From NCBI GenBank assembly GCA_004794655.1, contig SMMW01000082.1:310001-374000 (forward strand): a DNA stretch of 64,000 nucleotides, given 5' to 3'. Both the position numbers and the translations under genes were made by a program. Below the pieces are notes generated by a model, which was given only the letters and a program-made list of their open reading frames with translations, was not told where the DNA came from and searched no databases. Below, piece by piece: positions 1 to 13,373 of the stretch. The stretch is from Marisa cornuarietis. Taxonomy: Eukaryota > Mollusca > Gastropoda > Architaenioglossa > Ampullariidae. How positions within the stretch are numbered: position 1 is the stretch's first letter; each line of letters opens with the position of its first letter.

Positions 1-470
1 TATAGCAAGGTGACTGAGCAATGCTGAATGATCTATCGTATAGCAAGGTGACTGAGCAATGCTGGATGATGATCTGTCGTATAGCAAGGTGACTGAGCAA
101 TGCTGAATGATCTGTCGTATAGCAAGGTGACTGAGCAATGCTGAATGATCTGTCGTATAGCAAGGTGACTGAGCAATGCTGGATGATCTGTCGTATAGTA
201 AGGTGACTGAGCAATGCTGGATGATGATCTGTCGTATAGCAAGGTGACTGAGCAATGCTGAATGATCTGTCGTATAGCAAGGTGACTGAGCAATGCTGGA
301 TGATGATCTGTCGTATAGCAAGGTGACTGAGCAATGCTGGATGATGATCTGTCGTATAGCAAGGGGACTGAGCAATGCTGAATGATCTATCGTATAGCAA
401 GGTGACTGAGCAATGCTGAATGATCTATCGTATAGCAAGGTGACTGAGCAATGCTGGATGATCCATCGTA
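1..470. repeat. Minisatellite, 38/41-bp unit
   Basis: About a dozen head-to-tail copies of a unit containing 'agcaaggtgactgagcaatg', running from the window edge. Copies differ mainly by one extra 'gat' (38 against 41 bp) and by a few substitutions. The array is cut by the window start, so its full length is unknown. An open frame across it on the minus strand is a by-product of the repeat. Confidence 0.95.
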
Positions 471-3400
471 TCGAAGGCTGCTGACTGATGTACAGAGTAT
501 CGACAATTGTCCCTCATCCAGCGCACTCACAAATCTCTTGATGGCTTTTAACAAGACTGTTGCTGCTCCAGGTCTTGGTTACATGGCAAACGTCCACATT
601 GTTGTCTTGTAGGAACCGAACTGTCTCTGATCTTTGAGCTGCTTGTCGACACGAGTGTTAGCGAGGGGTGTGCAGCAGTTGCCTTTAGGTCACGTGGTGA
701 GGGAGGAGGGCTGAGTGTCACATGTTGTATGTTTGCTTTTATGTGTTGTTCGTGCTGTGTATGAGAAAATATTGGGATGCACAATAAACAAGTGAAGTGT
801 AACTAAATATTGAAGCACATAACACAAATGACACGTGACTCAAATCTGAAATACACAAAACACAAGACTCAAGTGAAATTTGACTAAGTGGTGAAAAACA
901 CAAGTGAAATACGTCCTACAGGTATTATTAAATATTGAAATAGAAAGACGATATATTGAAATGTAAAAGGTATCTGTCAGATGTAATTAAAAGCCTAATT
1001 CTTACTGTAGACACTACCGCTAAATACATTAACAATAACCAAACACTGGCTTTGAAGTTTAGAGGGTCAGAGGTTAGAAGGCAAGCACGGAGAAACTTTA
1101 ACCACCTAGCAAAGACTTAATATGCTTGGTGTTGTTTTCTACATCGAATAATTCTTATTTTGCATGTCAGGTAATCCTTGTTTTGTACATCACATGATTT
1201 TTGTTTTGCATGTCAGGTAATCCTTGCTTTGCACGTGAGATAACCTTGTTTTGCACATCGGACAGCTTTTGTCTTGTTTAACGAGCAGATTTATCTTAAA
1301 CTTGATCTGTGGTTATAAGATGACATATTTGTTTGTACTGTACATGCATATCACGTGTGTGTGTGTGTGTGTGTGTAGCCTCTATCACTGACTCACTCAC
1401 TCACACACTTGTTCTTCTGTGCAACTCGTCATCTTTGTTTTATACTCTCTCTCTCTCTTTCTCTCGCTCTCACTGAAGCTCATAAACTCCTGCATAAGGA
1501 GGCACGCGCATGCGTGCTTAAACATGCACAAAGGCTGTTACATCAGCAGGGATGTTGCTCTTGAACTGAAATTAAAGGACAAGAACCTAATTACGCAGAG
1601 ACATCGAAACACAAGGAGATGAAAGCAGACAAAAAAATCTTTACAGTTCTAAATTTAAAAAAGAAACTTTACAGTTCTGAATATTAAAAATCAATCAGCA
1701 CGAGCGCCATGGCGGCGAGGTACAGAGTGACGAGAAATAATAAAACAAGAAAAGTGAAAGCCACCAAGCAAAAGCCATAAAAATAAGACAAACCAGGAAA
1801 AATGTTTTCAGACCCTTTAGGGGGAAATCAATACATTTTAACGACTCGTCTTCCATACTTGCACACAGCCCTCATCATCATCATCATCATCATCTGTCAG
1901 CTGCTCTGCACACCCCAGTGTTTAGCCAGGGAATGAGACAGAAGTTTGTTATCTCTGATCTATTTTTGTCTCCGTGATATAATAATTTTTATTATTTTTT
2001 TTAAGTCACTTGACTTTGTTACCGTGTAGTCAAAACTTTCTTCAATCTGAAATATTCGTTCACTGTGACCCATCTCTGTCTGTTGTCTGGTTTTGTGAGG
2101 TCTTCTGCCACTGCATCTTCTCTCCCTGTAACACTTGTCTCCTAATATTTTTAACATTTTGTTTCCACTAAACATTTTTTTATCTTTGAGTCTTTCTTGT
2201 GTTTTTAATCCTTTATCTTCTGACACTTTTTCCACCTCGTGTTTTCTTTGTTGCTTGTTGATATTCTAGTGACATTTTTATTTTATTCTACTCCCAGGAG
2301 TTTGTGTCCTGTCAAGTGCCACATTTTACAGAAATTTCTCTCTTTTTACATCGACTTGTTCTTGTTTACTTTCGGAAATTTGTTCCTGGACCTACGCAGC
2401 ACGTGCAGTGAGAGGTCTCAGCTCTCAGCATTGTAAGAGGTGTTGCTGTGTATTGTCAGTCCATGTGATAGTGTGGGGCACCTCTAGCTGTCACTCCACT
2501 GTAGATACCATGTCTCTCCTTCCTGTGCTGGTCTGCACAGTGATTATTATTGAGTAGTATACAGGTGGGGGGGAGGAGGGACCTAAAGGTAGCCAGTGGT
2601 CTGTCTCACCTGAGACTGAAGTCACGCGCTGTCGGTGACCACACTTGAAGGCAGAGATGGCAGCAGTTGTTGTCAGTGGTCTTGGTGATGGTGGTGGCGG
2701 AATGACCGAGTGTCGACCGAGACACTGCTAGACGTGTTCTGTGATACTTCTGTGACGTCACTTCCACATCCGGGCAGCCCACGTTTTCTACAGTGCTATT
2801 ACCACGGCGATGGGAGGCTGGACTTTTCTGGCTCCTTATTTATGCAGTAGATAAGGCCCTGCGGTTGGGATCAAAGAGGAGGAAAATTATTTCATGCGAT
2901 TGATCCAGTGACCCTGCTGACCTGGCCATTACGCCAGTCCATTTCTTCCTGTCGTGCCCAGTCTTGCTCCAAGGAGGGGCGGCGTGAGGTGTTCACCTTT
3001 GCCTTTTGATGTCTGCGTGGCTTTTCTTCCGTTACTCTTGCTACTCACAGGGCTACGAGGCTGACCACAAGTGTCGCCTGCCAGGACCTAAGTTCGACTG
3101 CCATGTTACCGCAGCGCACAACTATGTAATCATTTCGGATCGACCTGTTGGATCATTTGTCGGAAGTCTACTAAGATACAATATCTCTCAATAATTGAGT
3201 AAGTTGGTGTAATACAGTCCTTGCCACGTGCAGGCCTGGCGATGCTGTTGATGGGTTGTGGTCCTGTTGAAGGCAGCAGGTGGAGGCAGTGCTAGGAGTA
3301 ACTCGCTTTCTCTCGCGCCGAAGGGGGGGGGGAGCCGCTGTTGGACTTGTACTGGACACCAGGCTGGCGGTTGTCTTCCTTCTGTTCCGGTTCACAAAAG

Positions 3401-5849
3401 TCGATGTTGTCTTGTGCCTTTCTTTAGATGTCTGAATCTCGTGACCCTTCTTCTAAAAATAAAGTATAACTAGTCTTTGCCCCTTGCGCAGGGGTCGAAG
3501 TCTTCAAGTGGTGTGGCACAGCTTAGCGACTGGTTCCAAGTTCTTAACGAGTTGAATGGCATGAAATGTGGCAGGCATCTGTAGCCAGGTGTGATCACGT
3601 GACATCATTGCAGTGGTCACTTGAGTCTACTGCAGTACTGTACTCGATGTCAAAAGTCAACAAACAGCCATACTCAGAGTTTGCACGAGGTTCAAGCAGC
3701 CAGCTCAGAAGTGTGTGCTATCTTCAGTTCACATTCTCCCCGCGGGCAACTAAAGGCTACGTGTTGCGGACAGAAGGCTGCCCCTCCCTCTCCCCTCTCC
3801 CCTCTCCCCGTGTGTGCAGCATGTCTGGAGGACGAGCCGTGTGCTTAGTTAGTCTCGGTTAAAGCCTAGTGACTTTTCGTGCATGCGGCTGCAGCTCGCC
3901 AGCAGTTTGTTGGCATACACCTCGTGTCAAAACATCGGCCTTAAGTCTCTGTTTACAGTCGAGGCTGCTGTCACCGTGCCACCTTTCACCTTTTGCTGTT
4001 AGCATTAGTGCAGTGGAAATCGCTTGTATTATCTCTCAGAAAGAACCAACTCACAGAGTGGCTCCCAGGCACAGGAGGCCTACGATGCAGGTCGTCAGTG
4101 TAATTAGAAACATCGACGGACTTTCGTTCTTCTAGTTATAAAGCGAGGGCAAGTCCTTGCCCTGGGGCAATGTAGGGAAGTCCAGATAAAGTATCTTGTT
4201 TTCAAAGTTATAAAGTGGTGTCCAGACACTTCAGATGGTGTTTTACCCCTGGAGCAGTTATACAGAGGTGTCACCGATGCCCTGGGGGTAAAGACTCGTG
4301 GAGTAGTGTCCGCGGGCTCGAGGTCTCACATTGTAACCGGAAACACGAAGCTTTTCCTTCAATTCCCGACTCTGAGGACATCGTTGATAAACAGTAGGAG
4401 ACAGTAGTGTTCTCTCTTTCTCAAGACAAGTGTTAGCATTGGGCAGGAGACTAGTCTTTTCTCTCTCAGGACATTGTGGGCAGGCATTAAGAGACATTAG
4501 AGTTCTCTCTCTCTCTCAAGACATTAACAGTCTGTATGAGACATTAGTCGAGGGTACAGTGGTCTCGACAGTAACGAAAGCCTCAACAGAGCCTGAGTAC
4601 GAGCTCTTCTCGTGCTCGCCTGCTATCAAAACAGATGCTAGTCAGGAAAACTCCAGACAAAACTCGCCCTCAGCTGCGCAGTTTGCTTTTTTTTCTTTCT
4701 TTCTTTCTTCTTAGTGTGGTGCGAAGCAGCTAAGCAAGTATTGAGCTCAGCTGAACACTTTTGTAGTTTTTATTTGTTGCGGGAATGTTTTGCCAGTGGC
4801 TGCCAGCGAAGAGCAGTCATTAACAGGAATTTTGGTCGATGATTTTTCAAGTCTGCAACCACCGTCACCCTGACCCCAACCTAAATAATGCGACCTACTT
4901 CCCCCCCCCCCAGAGTTTGGGGAAGTGTTGCGGTGCCTGTTCCTGGCAGAACTTGTTGTCCAACCTTTGTTGCTGACTTCAAGTGGAATAGCTGCTTCTG
5001 ACTTTTACATCATCTTACATCGTCCCTGTGTCAGAACTAGAGCTCAGCATGACTATAAACAGTTATTCTGTGGAGTGGAGTTATCAAATGCCGGTGGAGT
5101 TATCAAATGCCGGTGGAGTTATCAAATGCTACTCACGATGAAAGACGACACTGATGTCATTTTTCCGGTCGTTCGGCTGCTTTGCTTGAAAAAACTAATA
5201 TTGGATGACTTGCCTGACAAGGTTAGAATCGTCATAAATCTCTGGACTTCATTCACTTTCCAAGGAAAATGAGTTGTAGTGCTCGCCATCCGGGTTACCT
5301 GGTTCAAGACGACAATACCGGCCTGGCGAGGGACCAGAAACTTCTTTTAATCCAGCCTGGAAGTAAGCGTCTGCTTAATGGCTGCCAGCACATTTCTCAT
5401 TCCATTTAAAAGCTTCAGAAAAATTCTTAAGCAGCATTAAAGAGTCAATATTTTCGAAAGGCGTTTTGCAAGTCATTAAAGAATCATTAATTTAGGAATA
5501 TTTTTTTTGCAAAGCATCAAGGACTGAAGACTGGAAGAAGTTCTATAAGGGCACCACAAGGTGCCTGTTGACAGACATTTTTCGTCATATTTTTTTCATT
5601 TGCGGAGTGACTCATTAACCTAGAAACAAATTTGAATAATGAGGATAATTCTACCTGTAGTACCCTACTTAGTGCTACTTAAAAATTCACGAATCCCTTC
5701 CTGTAACCGTGTAATGCTGCTTGTTTTGTACAAAGTTTTGAGTTTGGTTGTCTTAACATTTCAAGTTTGTAAGAAGCCTTGTGTGTCTGCCGACAGCGGC
5801 AAAGTTTTTCACCAACTTCCCACCCTTCTGTGACAGCTAGTCTTCTGAT
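471..5849. other. Non-coding stretch, no gene recognised
   Basis: Mostly unique sequence without a convincing exon. It holds a short (gt)n run near 1,359-1,376, a degenerate roughly 30-bp repeat at about 1,130-1,265 (copies of 'ttttgcatgtcaggtaatcc'), a small 'tcatca' run near 1,869-1,893, poly-C and poly-G tracts, and a short triplication of 'gccggtggagttatcaaat' near 5,090-5,125. Open frames here are under 120 codons and show no domain or splice logic. Confidence 0.6.
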
Positions 5850-5986
5850 GGCAGGTCAGACGGTGGAGAAGCTTGGTTGTTGGTTCACAACCAGATAGAA
5901 TGACGTGGATGCGAAGGCAGGATGCGAACCCCAACCCACCATCCTCTTGTGACAAGCGGCTTACCAATGCGCCACCGGGCCGCCCC
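5850..5986 (-). mobile_element. tRNA-derived SINE (head and start of body)
   Basis: Read on the minus strand, the element begins 'ggggcggcccggtggcgca' at 5,986. An A-box-like 'tggcgcattggtaag' lies near 5,960-5,975, and a canonical B box 'ggttcgcatcc' lies at 5,920-5,930. That arrangement is the internal Pol III promoter of a tRNA-derived SINE. No tRNA cloverleaf with a proper anticodon arm forms, so it is not a functional tRNA gene. The body towards 5,850 is unassigned and the 3' end is uncertain. Confidence 0.65.
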
Positions 5987-6634
5987 ACGTGTTCGAACAC
6001 TTAGTGAAGACAATATGGAGACACGTGATCGCATTTTATGTGAAATCCGTGTATCTGCCCGTCTGCCTGTTTGCCTGTCTGCTGGTTTGCTTGTCCGACA
6101 ACGCAGACAGACCTCTGGTGGGATAAAATGGGATAAAGTGAGAGCGTGCAAGCAAAGATGGCGTTTTAAGGAAGGAGAGATGGAGGCAGCAGCTTCTCCA
6201 GCTAAAGGGAGATAAAGCTGCGCGGCTGCTGAGGGAGACAACTCATGAGGTCAGAGTTCGCGCGCATCAGCAGACGCTACTATGATTGACCACGGCAATC
6301 ATAATCACAGTGTGATGGGACAATGCCAATCAGGACAAAACAGTGAGTGTGGAGAAGCGGGTGGCATCTGACGAGTGAACAGCAAACCCAAGCCAGTTGG
6401 ATACCCGGGTAGTGAGGCAGGTCATGCCAGGGACTATACAGAGTTGGAAACACCCAGGCAGCGAGGGAGAAAACAAGTTGGCCACGAGAACACTGAGGGC
6501 TTTAACACCTGACTCCCCTCAACCGACAGGTCACGAGGCTACCTTGGCTTTTACTGTGATAAACAAAGATAATAATAATAATAACAGCCATACTACGATA
6601 GACTGAAATACCAACAAAAGAGCCTAAATAATGA

Positions 6635-6775
6635 TCACATTAAGTCTATAACACCAATAATAACTACTAACTACACTGAGAGACTGTAACACCAATAATA
6701 ACTACACTGTGAGTCTGTAACACCAATAATAACTACACTGTTAGCCTATAACACCAATAATAATTTTACTAAGTT
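6635..6775. repeat. Degenerate short tandem repeat
   Basis: Four imperfect copies of a unit around 'aacaccaataataactacac', separated by short variable spacers. The surrounding 5,990-6,990 sequence holds no recognised gene. Confidence 0.7.
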
Positions 6776-6995
6776 AGTCTCAGACATCAACAATTTAGCC
6801 CCGAGCACAAATAATGATCACACTACACTTGACAGTAAAAATATGCCTTTCTTCTTGAATCAACATGTCTAAATTGAATTTACATGGGTGCCTAAGGTTG
6901 TAATGACAAACTAGTGCACTCTCTGGTGTGGAGAGAGCAGCTTCCGGTCATGCGCAGGTCGTTAAAACAGCGCAGGACGTAGGAGTAACGGGAGG

Positions 6996-7322
6996 AGAAG
7001 GCAGGAGCTAGACACTTGGAAAAGACAGGTGAGGTCACACGAAGGAACTAGACACTTGGAAAAGACAGGTGAGGTCACACGAGGGAGCTAGACACTTGGT
7101 AAAGACAGGTGAGGTCACACGAGGGAGCTAGACACTTGGTAAAGACAGGTGAGGTCACACGAGGGAGCTAGACACTTGGTAAAGACAGGTGAGGTCACAC
7201 GAGGGAGCTAGACACTTGGAAAAGACAGGTGAGGTCACACGAGGGAGCTAGACACTTGGTAAAGACAGGTGAGGTCACACGAGGGAGCTAGACACTTGGA
7301 AAAGACAGGTGAGGTCACACAG
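6996..7322. repeat. Minisatellite, 40-bp unit
   Basis: About eight copies of a 40-bp unit containing 'aaagacaggtgaggtcacac' followed by 'gagggagctagacacttgg'. The copies are nearly identical; the main variants are ggaaaag/ggtaaag and gaagg/gaggg. The unit is unrelated in sequence to the other 40-bp arrays of this window. Confidence 0.95.
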
Positions 7323-7633
7323 GACAATACAGGAGGCAGATGGAGGCTGAACTAGCGACATGTGATGTAGAGATCGTATAATTAAAGGATCCTGCCCCTG
7401 CCAGTGTCTTTCTTTTCCATTTTATCTGCTCTTAAAGGCATTTGACTTTCTCTTTGAAGGATTGAAGTGTCTTAACGATGATTTCAAGTTGAACATCTTT
7501 TCTCCGCCTTGTAATGTCTTTTGTGCCTGTCGTTCCTTATGGTCGGAGTTCTCCCCTCCAGTCGGCATCTTTTACTTCATTTCTTTCTTTCTTTACATCA
7601 TGAGGTAGCATTCATCACAACCCTCTCTCTCTC

Positions 7634-7714
<81 letters not shown>

Positions 7715-9125
7715 CTTCCCCCTCCTTTTATGTAAGAAGAAGAGATTTACAACTTCTTCCTTGGTACTGCTGCTGAAAATTTGAAGTAAGCTGGAGAATA
7801 AGCTCGCTGAAGATGAATTATCTAGACAATGGCAGACTCCAACAGAGGCTCTGTCTTGCTCTGCTCACCGATTCCTCCCCACCCCAACACACCCCCGCCA
7901 CTTCTCGAAACATTAATATAGACGGTGACTAGTGGGCCACAGAGTAAATGTTCTTGGGAAATAGTTATTGTTATTTACTGCTGCTGTTGTTGAATTATAT
8001 TTTATTCACAAAGCGGGTTCATAGGTCATACGAGTGGCGGACATCAGAAGAAGCTGAGGGGCTTGGCGATGTTGAGTTCTGCTTCATTTGTGGTTTTGTG
8101 GGCTGGTTTCAGGTTTAGAGTGGAGAGAAATAAGTCTAGGCGAGGGTGGTGATGTGTGTGTGCGTGTGTGTGTGTGGTTGAGAGAGAGAGAGAGGTGGGG
8201 AGCTTTTATTGTGATAATCTCAGCTCTTACTGTGATGATGACATTTCTTATTTTGTTGATGACAGCTCGTTTTTTCTTCACGACAGTTCTTATTATCGTG
8301 ATGATAACTGTTATTGACATGATAACTCTAACTGTCACGATAACAGCTTTCATTGTCATGATGACAACTATTATTGTCATCGTGAAAGCTTGAAGTGGAT
8401 AAATGGAAAAGAACAGACAAGAAGAGTCCAGAAGGCTTTAGTTTTAATGTCGTATCTGTACAAACTATCGATGCAATCTTCATACATTATTGTCATAAAT
8501 TATTGTTTATTGTCATACATGATTGTTTATTGTCCAACTTTACAAACAGAAAATCCGCTTATTGGAGATAAAAGCAGAGACTTGTTGAACATTGGTTATT
8601 GAGTAGGAAGAATGCTGTACAAACTATCTAATGTCGTGTTTGTGTTTTGCTGTGCACACGAGGAGGTATTTTATTAGTTTCTCAATATTTCCCGTCTGTA
8701 GACATTGTTGTCCGCCTTCACCAGAAAAACTTTGAGCGACTAGACTTGAGTGCAGAGAGTAGCAGCTGCTTTGTGCTGACATTAGCCTCACCTCAGATAT
8801 TTTCACACAGCTGTACCCGCACCTCCCTCATTATTCTTGTTATCTTGATATAGAGTGATGTCCCTTCGCCTAACTGCCTGGCTGGAGGGGGGCAGAGCTC
8901 TGGCGTATTTACCTGACGTCTTCCTCGTGTTGCACTTGTGGTTGTGTATCTTTCTGATGGGTCTGCCATCATGCGTTTGGAATGCGCTGCCTCTTTGGTT
9001 TCCGTGGCTTCCATTTCGTTTAAGAAGCAGACTTGACAATCGGCGCAGTTCTGCGGGCATCATGTCTCCTTGACTTGTGTTGACCAGTGAACTGTTACGT
9101 GTGCTGGGGCTCATTCGTGGCCCTG
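7323..9125. other. Non-coding stretch with simple repeats
   Basis: Contains a perfect (ac)n tract at 7,636-7,712 and a degenerate 'gtgatgatgaca'-type short repeat at about 8,210-8,392. The latter makes overlapping open frames on both strands that are rich in Ile, Thr, Val and Met. No exon or known domain is recognised. Confidence 0.6.
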
Positions 9126-12100
9126 GTGTGATGTGTGCTGTGTGTAGGATGTGTTAATAGGAACTACATTGACTAGGGAGTGTATTACGACTAGTGTGAT
9201 GTGTGCTGTGTGTAGGATGTGTTATTAGGAACTACATTGACTAGGGAGTGTATTACGACTAGTGTGATGTGTGCTGTGTGTAGGATGTGTTATTAGGGAC
9301 TACATTGACTAGGGAGTGTATTACGACTAGTGTGATGTGTGCTGTGTGTAGGATGTGTTATTAGGAACTACATTGACTAGGAGTGTATTACGACTAGTGT
9401 GATGTGTGCTGTGTGTAGGATGTGTTATTAGGAACTACATTGACTAGGAGTGTATTACGACTAGTGTGATGTGTGCTGTAGGATGTGTTATTAGGAACTA
9501 CATTGACTAGGAGTGTATTACGACTAGTGTGATGTGCTGTGTGTAGGATGTGTTATTAGGAACTACATTGACTAGGAGTGTATTACGACTAGTGTGATGT
9601 GTGCTGTGTGTAGGATGTGTTATTAGGAACCATTGACTAGGAGCAATTACGACTAGTGTGATGTGCTGTGTGTAGGATGTGTTATTAGGAACTACATTGA
9701 CTAGGGAGTGTATTACGACTAGTGTGATGTGTGTTGTGTTTAGTATGTGTTATTAGGAACTACATTGACTAAGGAGTGTATTACGACTAGTGTGATGTGT
9801 GCTGTGTGTAGGATGTGTTATTAGGAACTACATTGACTAGGGAGTGTATTACGACTAGTGTGATGTGTGCTGTGTGTAGGATGTGTTATTAGGAACTACA
9901 TTGACTAGGGAGTGTATTACGACTTGTGTGATGTGTGCTGTGTGTAGGATGTGTTATTAGGAACTACATTGACTAGGGAGTGTATTACGACTAGTGTGAT
10001 GTGTGCTGTGTGTAGGATGTGTTATTAGGAACTACATTGACTAGGAGTGTATTACGACTAGTGGGATGTGTGCTGTGTGTAGGATGTGTTATTAGGAACT
10101 ACATTGACTAGGGAGTGTATTACGACTAGTGTGATGTGTGCTGTGTGTAGGATGTGTTATTAGGAACTACATTGACTAGGGAGTGTATTACGACTAGTGT
10201 GATGTGTGCTGTGTGTAGGATGTGTTATTAGGAACTACATTGACTAGGGTGTGTATTACGACTAGTGTGATGTGTGCTGTGTGTAGGATGTGTTATTAGG
10301 AACTACATTGACTAGGGAGTGTATTACGACTAGTGTGATGTGTGTGTAGGATGTGTTATTAGGAACTACATTGACTAGGGAGTGTATTACGACTAGTGTG
10401 ATGTGTGCTGTGTGTAGGATGTGTTATTAGGAACTACATTGACTAGGGAGTGTATTACGACTAGTGTGATGTGTGCTGTGTGTAGGATGTGTTATTAGGA
10501 ACTACATTGACTAGGGAGTGTATTACGACTAGTGTGATGTGTGCTGTGTGTAGGATGTGTTATTAGGAACTACATTGACTAGGGAGTGTATTACGACTAG
10601 TGTGATGTGTGCTGTGTGTAGGATGTGTTATTAGGAACTACATTGACTAGGGAGTGTATTACGACTAGTGTGATGTGTGCTGTGTGTAGGATGTTATTAG
10701 GAACTACATTGACTAGGGAGTGTATTACGACTAGTGTGCTGTGTGTAGGATGTGTTATTAGGAACTACATTGACTAGGGAGTGTATTACGACTAGTGTGA
10801 TGTGTGCTGTGTGTAGGATGTGTTATTAGGAACTACATTGACTAGGGAGTGTATTACGACTAGTGTGATGTGTGCTGTGTGTAGGATGTGTTATTAGGAA
10901 CTACATTGACTAGGGAGTGTATTACGACTAGTGTGATGTGTGCTGTGTGTAGGATGTGTTATTAGGAACTACATTGACTAGGGAGTGTGTTACGACTAGT
11001 GTGATGTGTGCTGTGTGTAGGATGTGTTATTAGGAACTACATTGACTAGGGAGTGTATTACGACTAGTGTGATGTGTGCTGTGTGTAGGATGTGTTATTA
11101 GGAACTACATTGACTAGGGAGTGTATTACGACTAGTGTGATGTGTGCTGTGTGTAGGATGTGTTATTAGGAACTACATTGACTAGGGAGTGTATTACGAC
11201 TAGTGTGATGTGTGCTGTGTGTATGGATGTGTTATTAGGAACTACATTGACTAGGGAGTGTATTACGACTAGTGTGATGTGTGCTGTGTGTAGGATGTGT
11301 TATTAGGAACTACATTGACTAGGGAGTGTATTACGACTAGTGTGATGTGTGCTGTGTGTAGGATGTGTTATTAGGAACTACATTGACTAGGGAGTGTATT
11401 ACGACTAGTGTGATGTGTGCTGTGTGTAGGATGTGTTATTAGGAACTACATTGACTAGGGAGTGTATTACGACTAGTGTGATGTGTGCTGTGTGTAGGAT
11501 GTGTTATTATGAACTACATTGACTAGGGAGTGTATTACGACTAGTGTGATGTGTGCTGTGTGTAGGATGTGTTATTAGGAACTACATTGACTAGGGAGTG
11601 TATTACGACTAGTGTGATGTGTGTGTGTGGAGGATGTGTTATTAGGAACTACATTGACTAGGGAGTGTATTACGACTAGTGTGATGTGTGCTGTGTGTAG
11701 GATGTGTTATTAGGAACTACATTGACTAGGGAGTGTATTACGACTAGTGTGATGTGTGCTGTGTGTAGGATGTGTTATTAGGAACTACATTGACTAGGGA
11801 GTGTATTACGACTAGTGTGATGTGTGCTGTGTGTAGGATGTGTTATTAGGAACTACATTGACTAGGGAGTGTATTACGACTAGTGTGATGTGTGCTGTGT
11901 GTAGGATGTGTTATTAGGAACTACATTGACTAGGGAGTGTATTACGACTAGTGTGATGTGTGCTGTGTGTAGGATGTGTTATTAGAACTACATTGACTAG
12001 GGGTGTATTACGACTAGTGTGATGTGTGCTGTGTGTAGGATGTGTTATTAGGAACTACATTGACTAGGGAGTGTATTACGACTAGTGTGATGTGTGCTGT

Positions 12101-12536
12101 GTGTATGTGTGTAGGATGTGTTATTAGGAACTACATTGACTAGGGAGTGTATTACGACTAGTGTGATGTGTGCTGTGTATAGGATGTGTTATTAGGAACT
12201 ACATTGACTAGGGAGTGTATTACGACTAGTGTGATGTGTGCTGTGTGTAGGATGTGTTATTAGGAACTACATTGACTAGGGAGTGTATGACGACTAGCGT
12301 GATGTGTGCTGTGTGTAGGATGTGTTATTAGGGACTACATTGACTAGGGAGTGTGTTACGACTAGTGTGCTGTGTGTAGGATGTGTTATTAGGAACTACA
12401 TTGACTAGGGAGTGTATTACGACTAGTGTGATGTGTGCTGTGTGTAGGATGTGTTATTAGGATCTACATTGACTAGGGAGTGTATTACGACTAGTGTGAT
12501 GTGTGCTGTGTGTAGGATGTGTTATTAGGATCTGTC
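9126..12536. repeat. Large minisatellite, 68-bp unit, about 50 copies
   Basis: Head-to-tail array of a 68-bp unit containing 'gtgtgatgtgtgctgtgtgt', 'aggatgtgttattaggaact' and 'acattgactagggagtgtat'. Copies are very similar, with scattered indels: loss of 'tg' or 'gtgctg', and the gagtg/gggagtg length variant concentrated in the first 1 kb. The array ends at about 12,536, where the sequence switches directly into a transposon-like 3' tail, so the repeat may be an internal array of that element. Confidence 0.97.
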
Positions 12537-12616
12537 ATTAGTGAAGCGCCTTGAGTTCGTTCTAAAGGGAGGATATATAAGGCGCTATACAAGCTGACTT
12601 TTATTATTATTATCAA
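12537..12616 (+). mobile_element. Retroelement 3' tail (SINE/LINE-type)
   Basis: The sequence reads 'gtgaagcgccttgagttcg', then 'ggcgctatacaagc', and ends in an (att)n run. This hairpin-forming tail, gcgcctt...ggcgc followed by a simple A/T repeat, resembles the 3' tails of SINE and LINE families in molluscan genomes. A second diverged copy, 'aagtgctttgagcctgcct' plus 'ggcgctataaaa' plus 'attattata', lies at 62,520-62,590. Family assignment is from memory. Confidence 0.5.
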
Positions 12617-12833
12617 GCAGCCATTTGTAATTTAGCTTTGGTTGTCTTTTTTTAAAATCAAGACTGACACGAGTGGTCACCAGCCGCAAGTTGTCGGTGT
12701 TTGTGTTTGTGAGCTACAGGTCAGTCTTTACAACTTCTCTGTTATTACCTTCAGACGGAGGGAAACTGTCTTGCCATGGAATCGTATCGCACAGATGTTT
12801 GATATTTCTTTGTGACTTACAAAAAGTATTGCC

Positions 12834-12950
<117 letters not shown>

Positions 12951-13373
12951 CACGTGTGTACATATGCACTTGAGTCCTTGTGCTTATGTCAAGGATTTGT
13001 TAAGGATTGCTTGTGTGCTTGTATTATGTGTCTTCGGTAAATATTCTTTTGGGGGAGGGGGGCACAGTTTGCTCGATGTTCCACGAAGATTATCCACACA
13101 TCTCTTTTCTTTTGTGCATGTGACAAATGAAAGCAGAGAGAGAGAGAGTTGAGAATGGAGAGAGGAGTTTATGGGAATATGAATCACATGATGATATCGA
13201 CCCAGTGGTGAGGTGTGGGTGACAGACCCTGGTGTTCATCAGCTAACATGGCTGAGATTGATTTCAATGGACAACAACCGTCTTCCGCTTCGGGAATTTC
13301 TTTGCGCCTTTTTCTACAGGGGACCTGAGGCAACACTTAGCACAGAACATCTTCACAGCATTTTCCTTCCCAC

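Noticed and set aside
5920..5986. Second tRNA gene on the minus strand
   Set aside because: A and B boxes are present but no acceptor or anticodon stem pairing; better explained as a SINE head.
8088..8393. 101-codon Ile/Thr/Val-rich frame resembling a membrane protein
   Set aside because: Encoded by a degenerate gatgaca-type repeat; the opposite strand gives a similar low-complexity frame.
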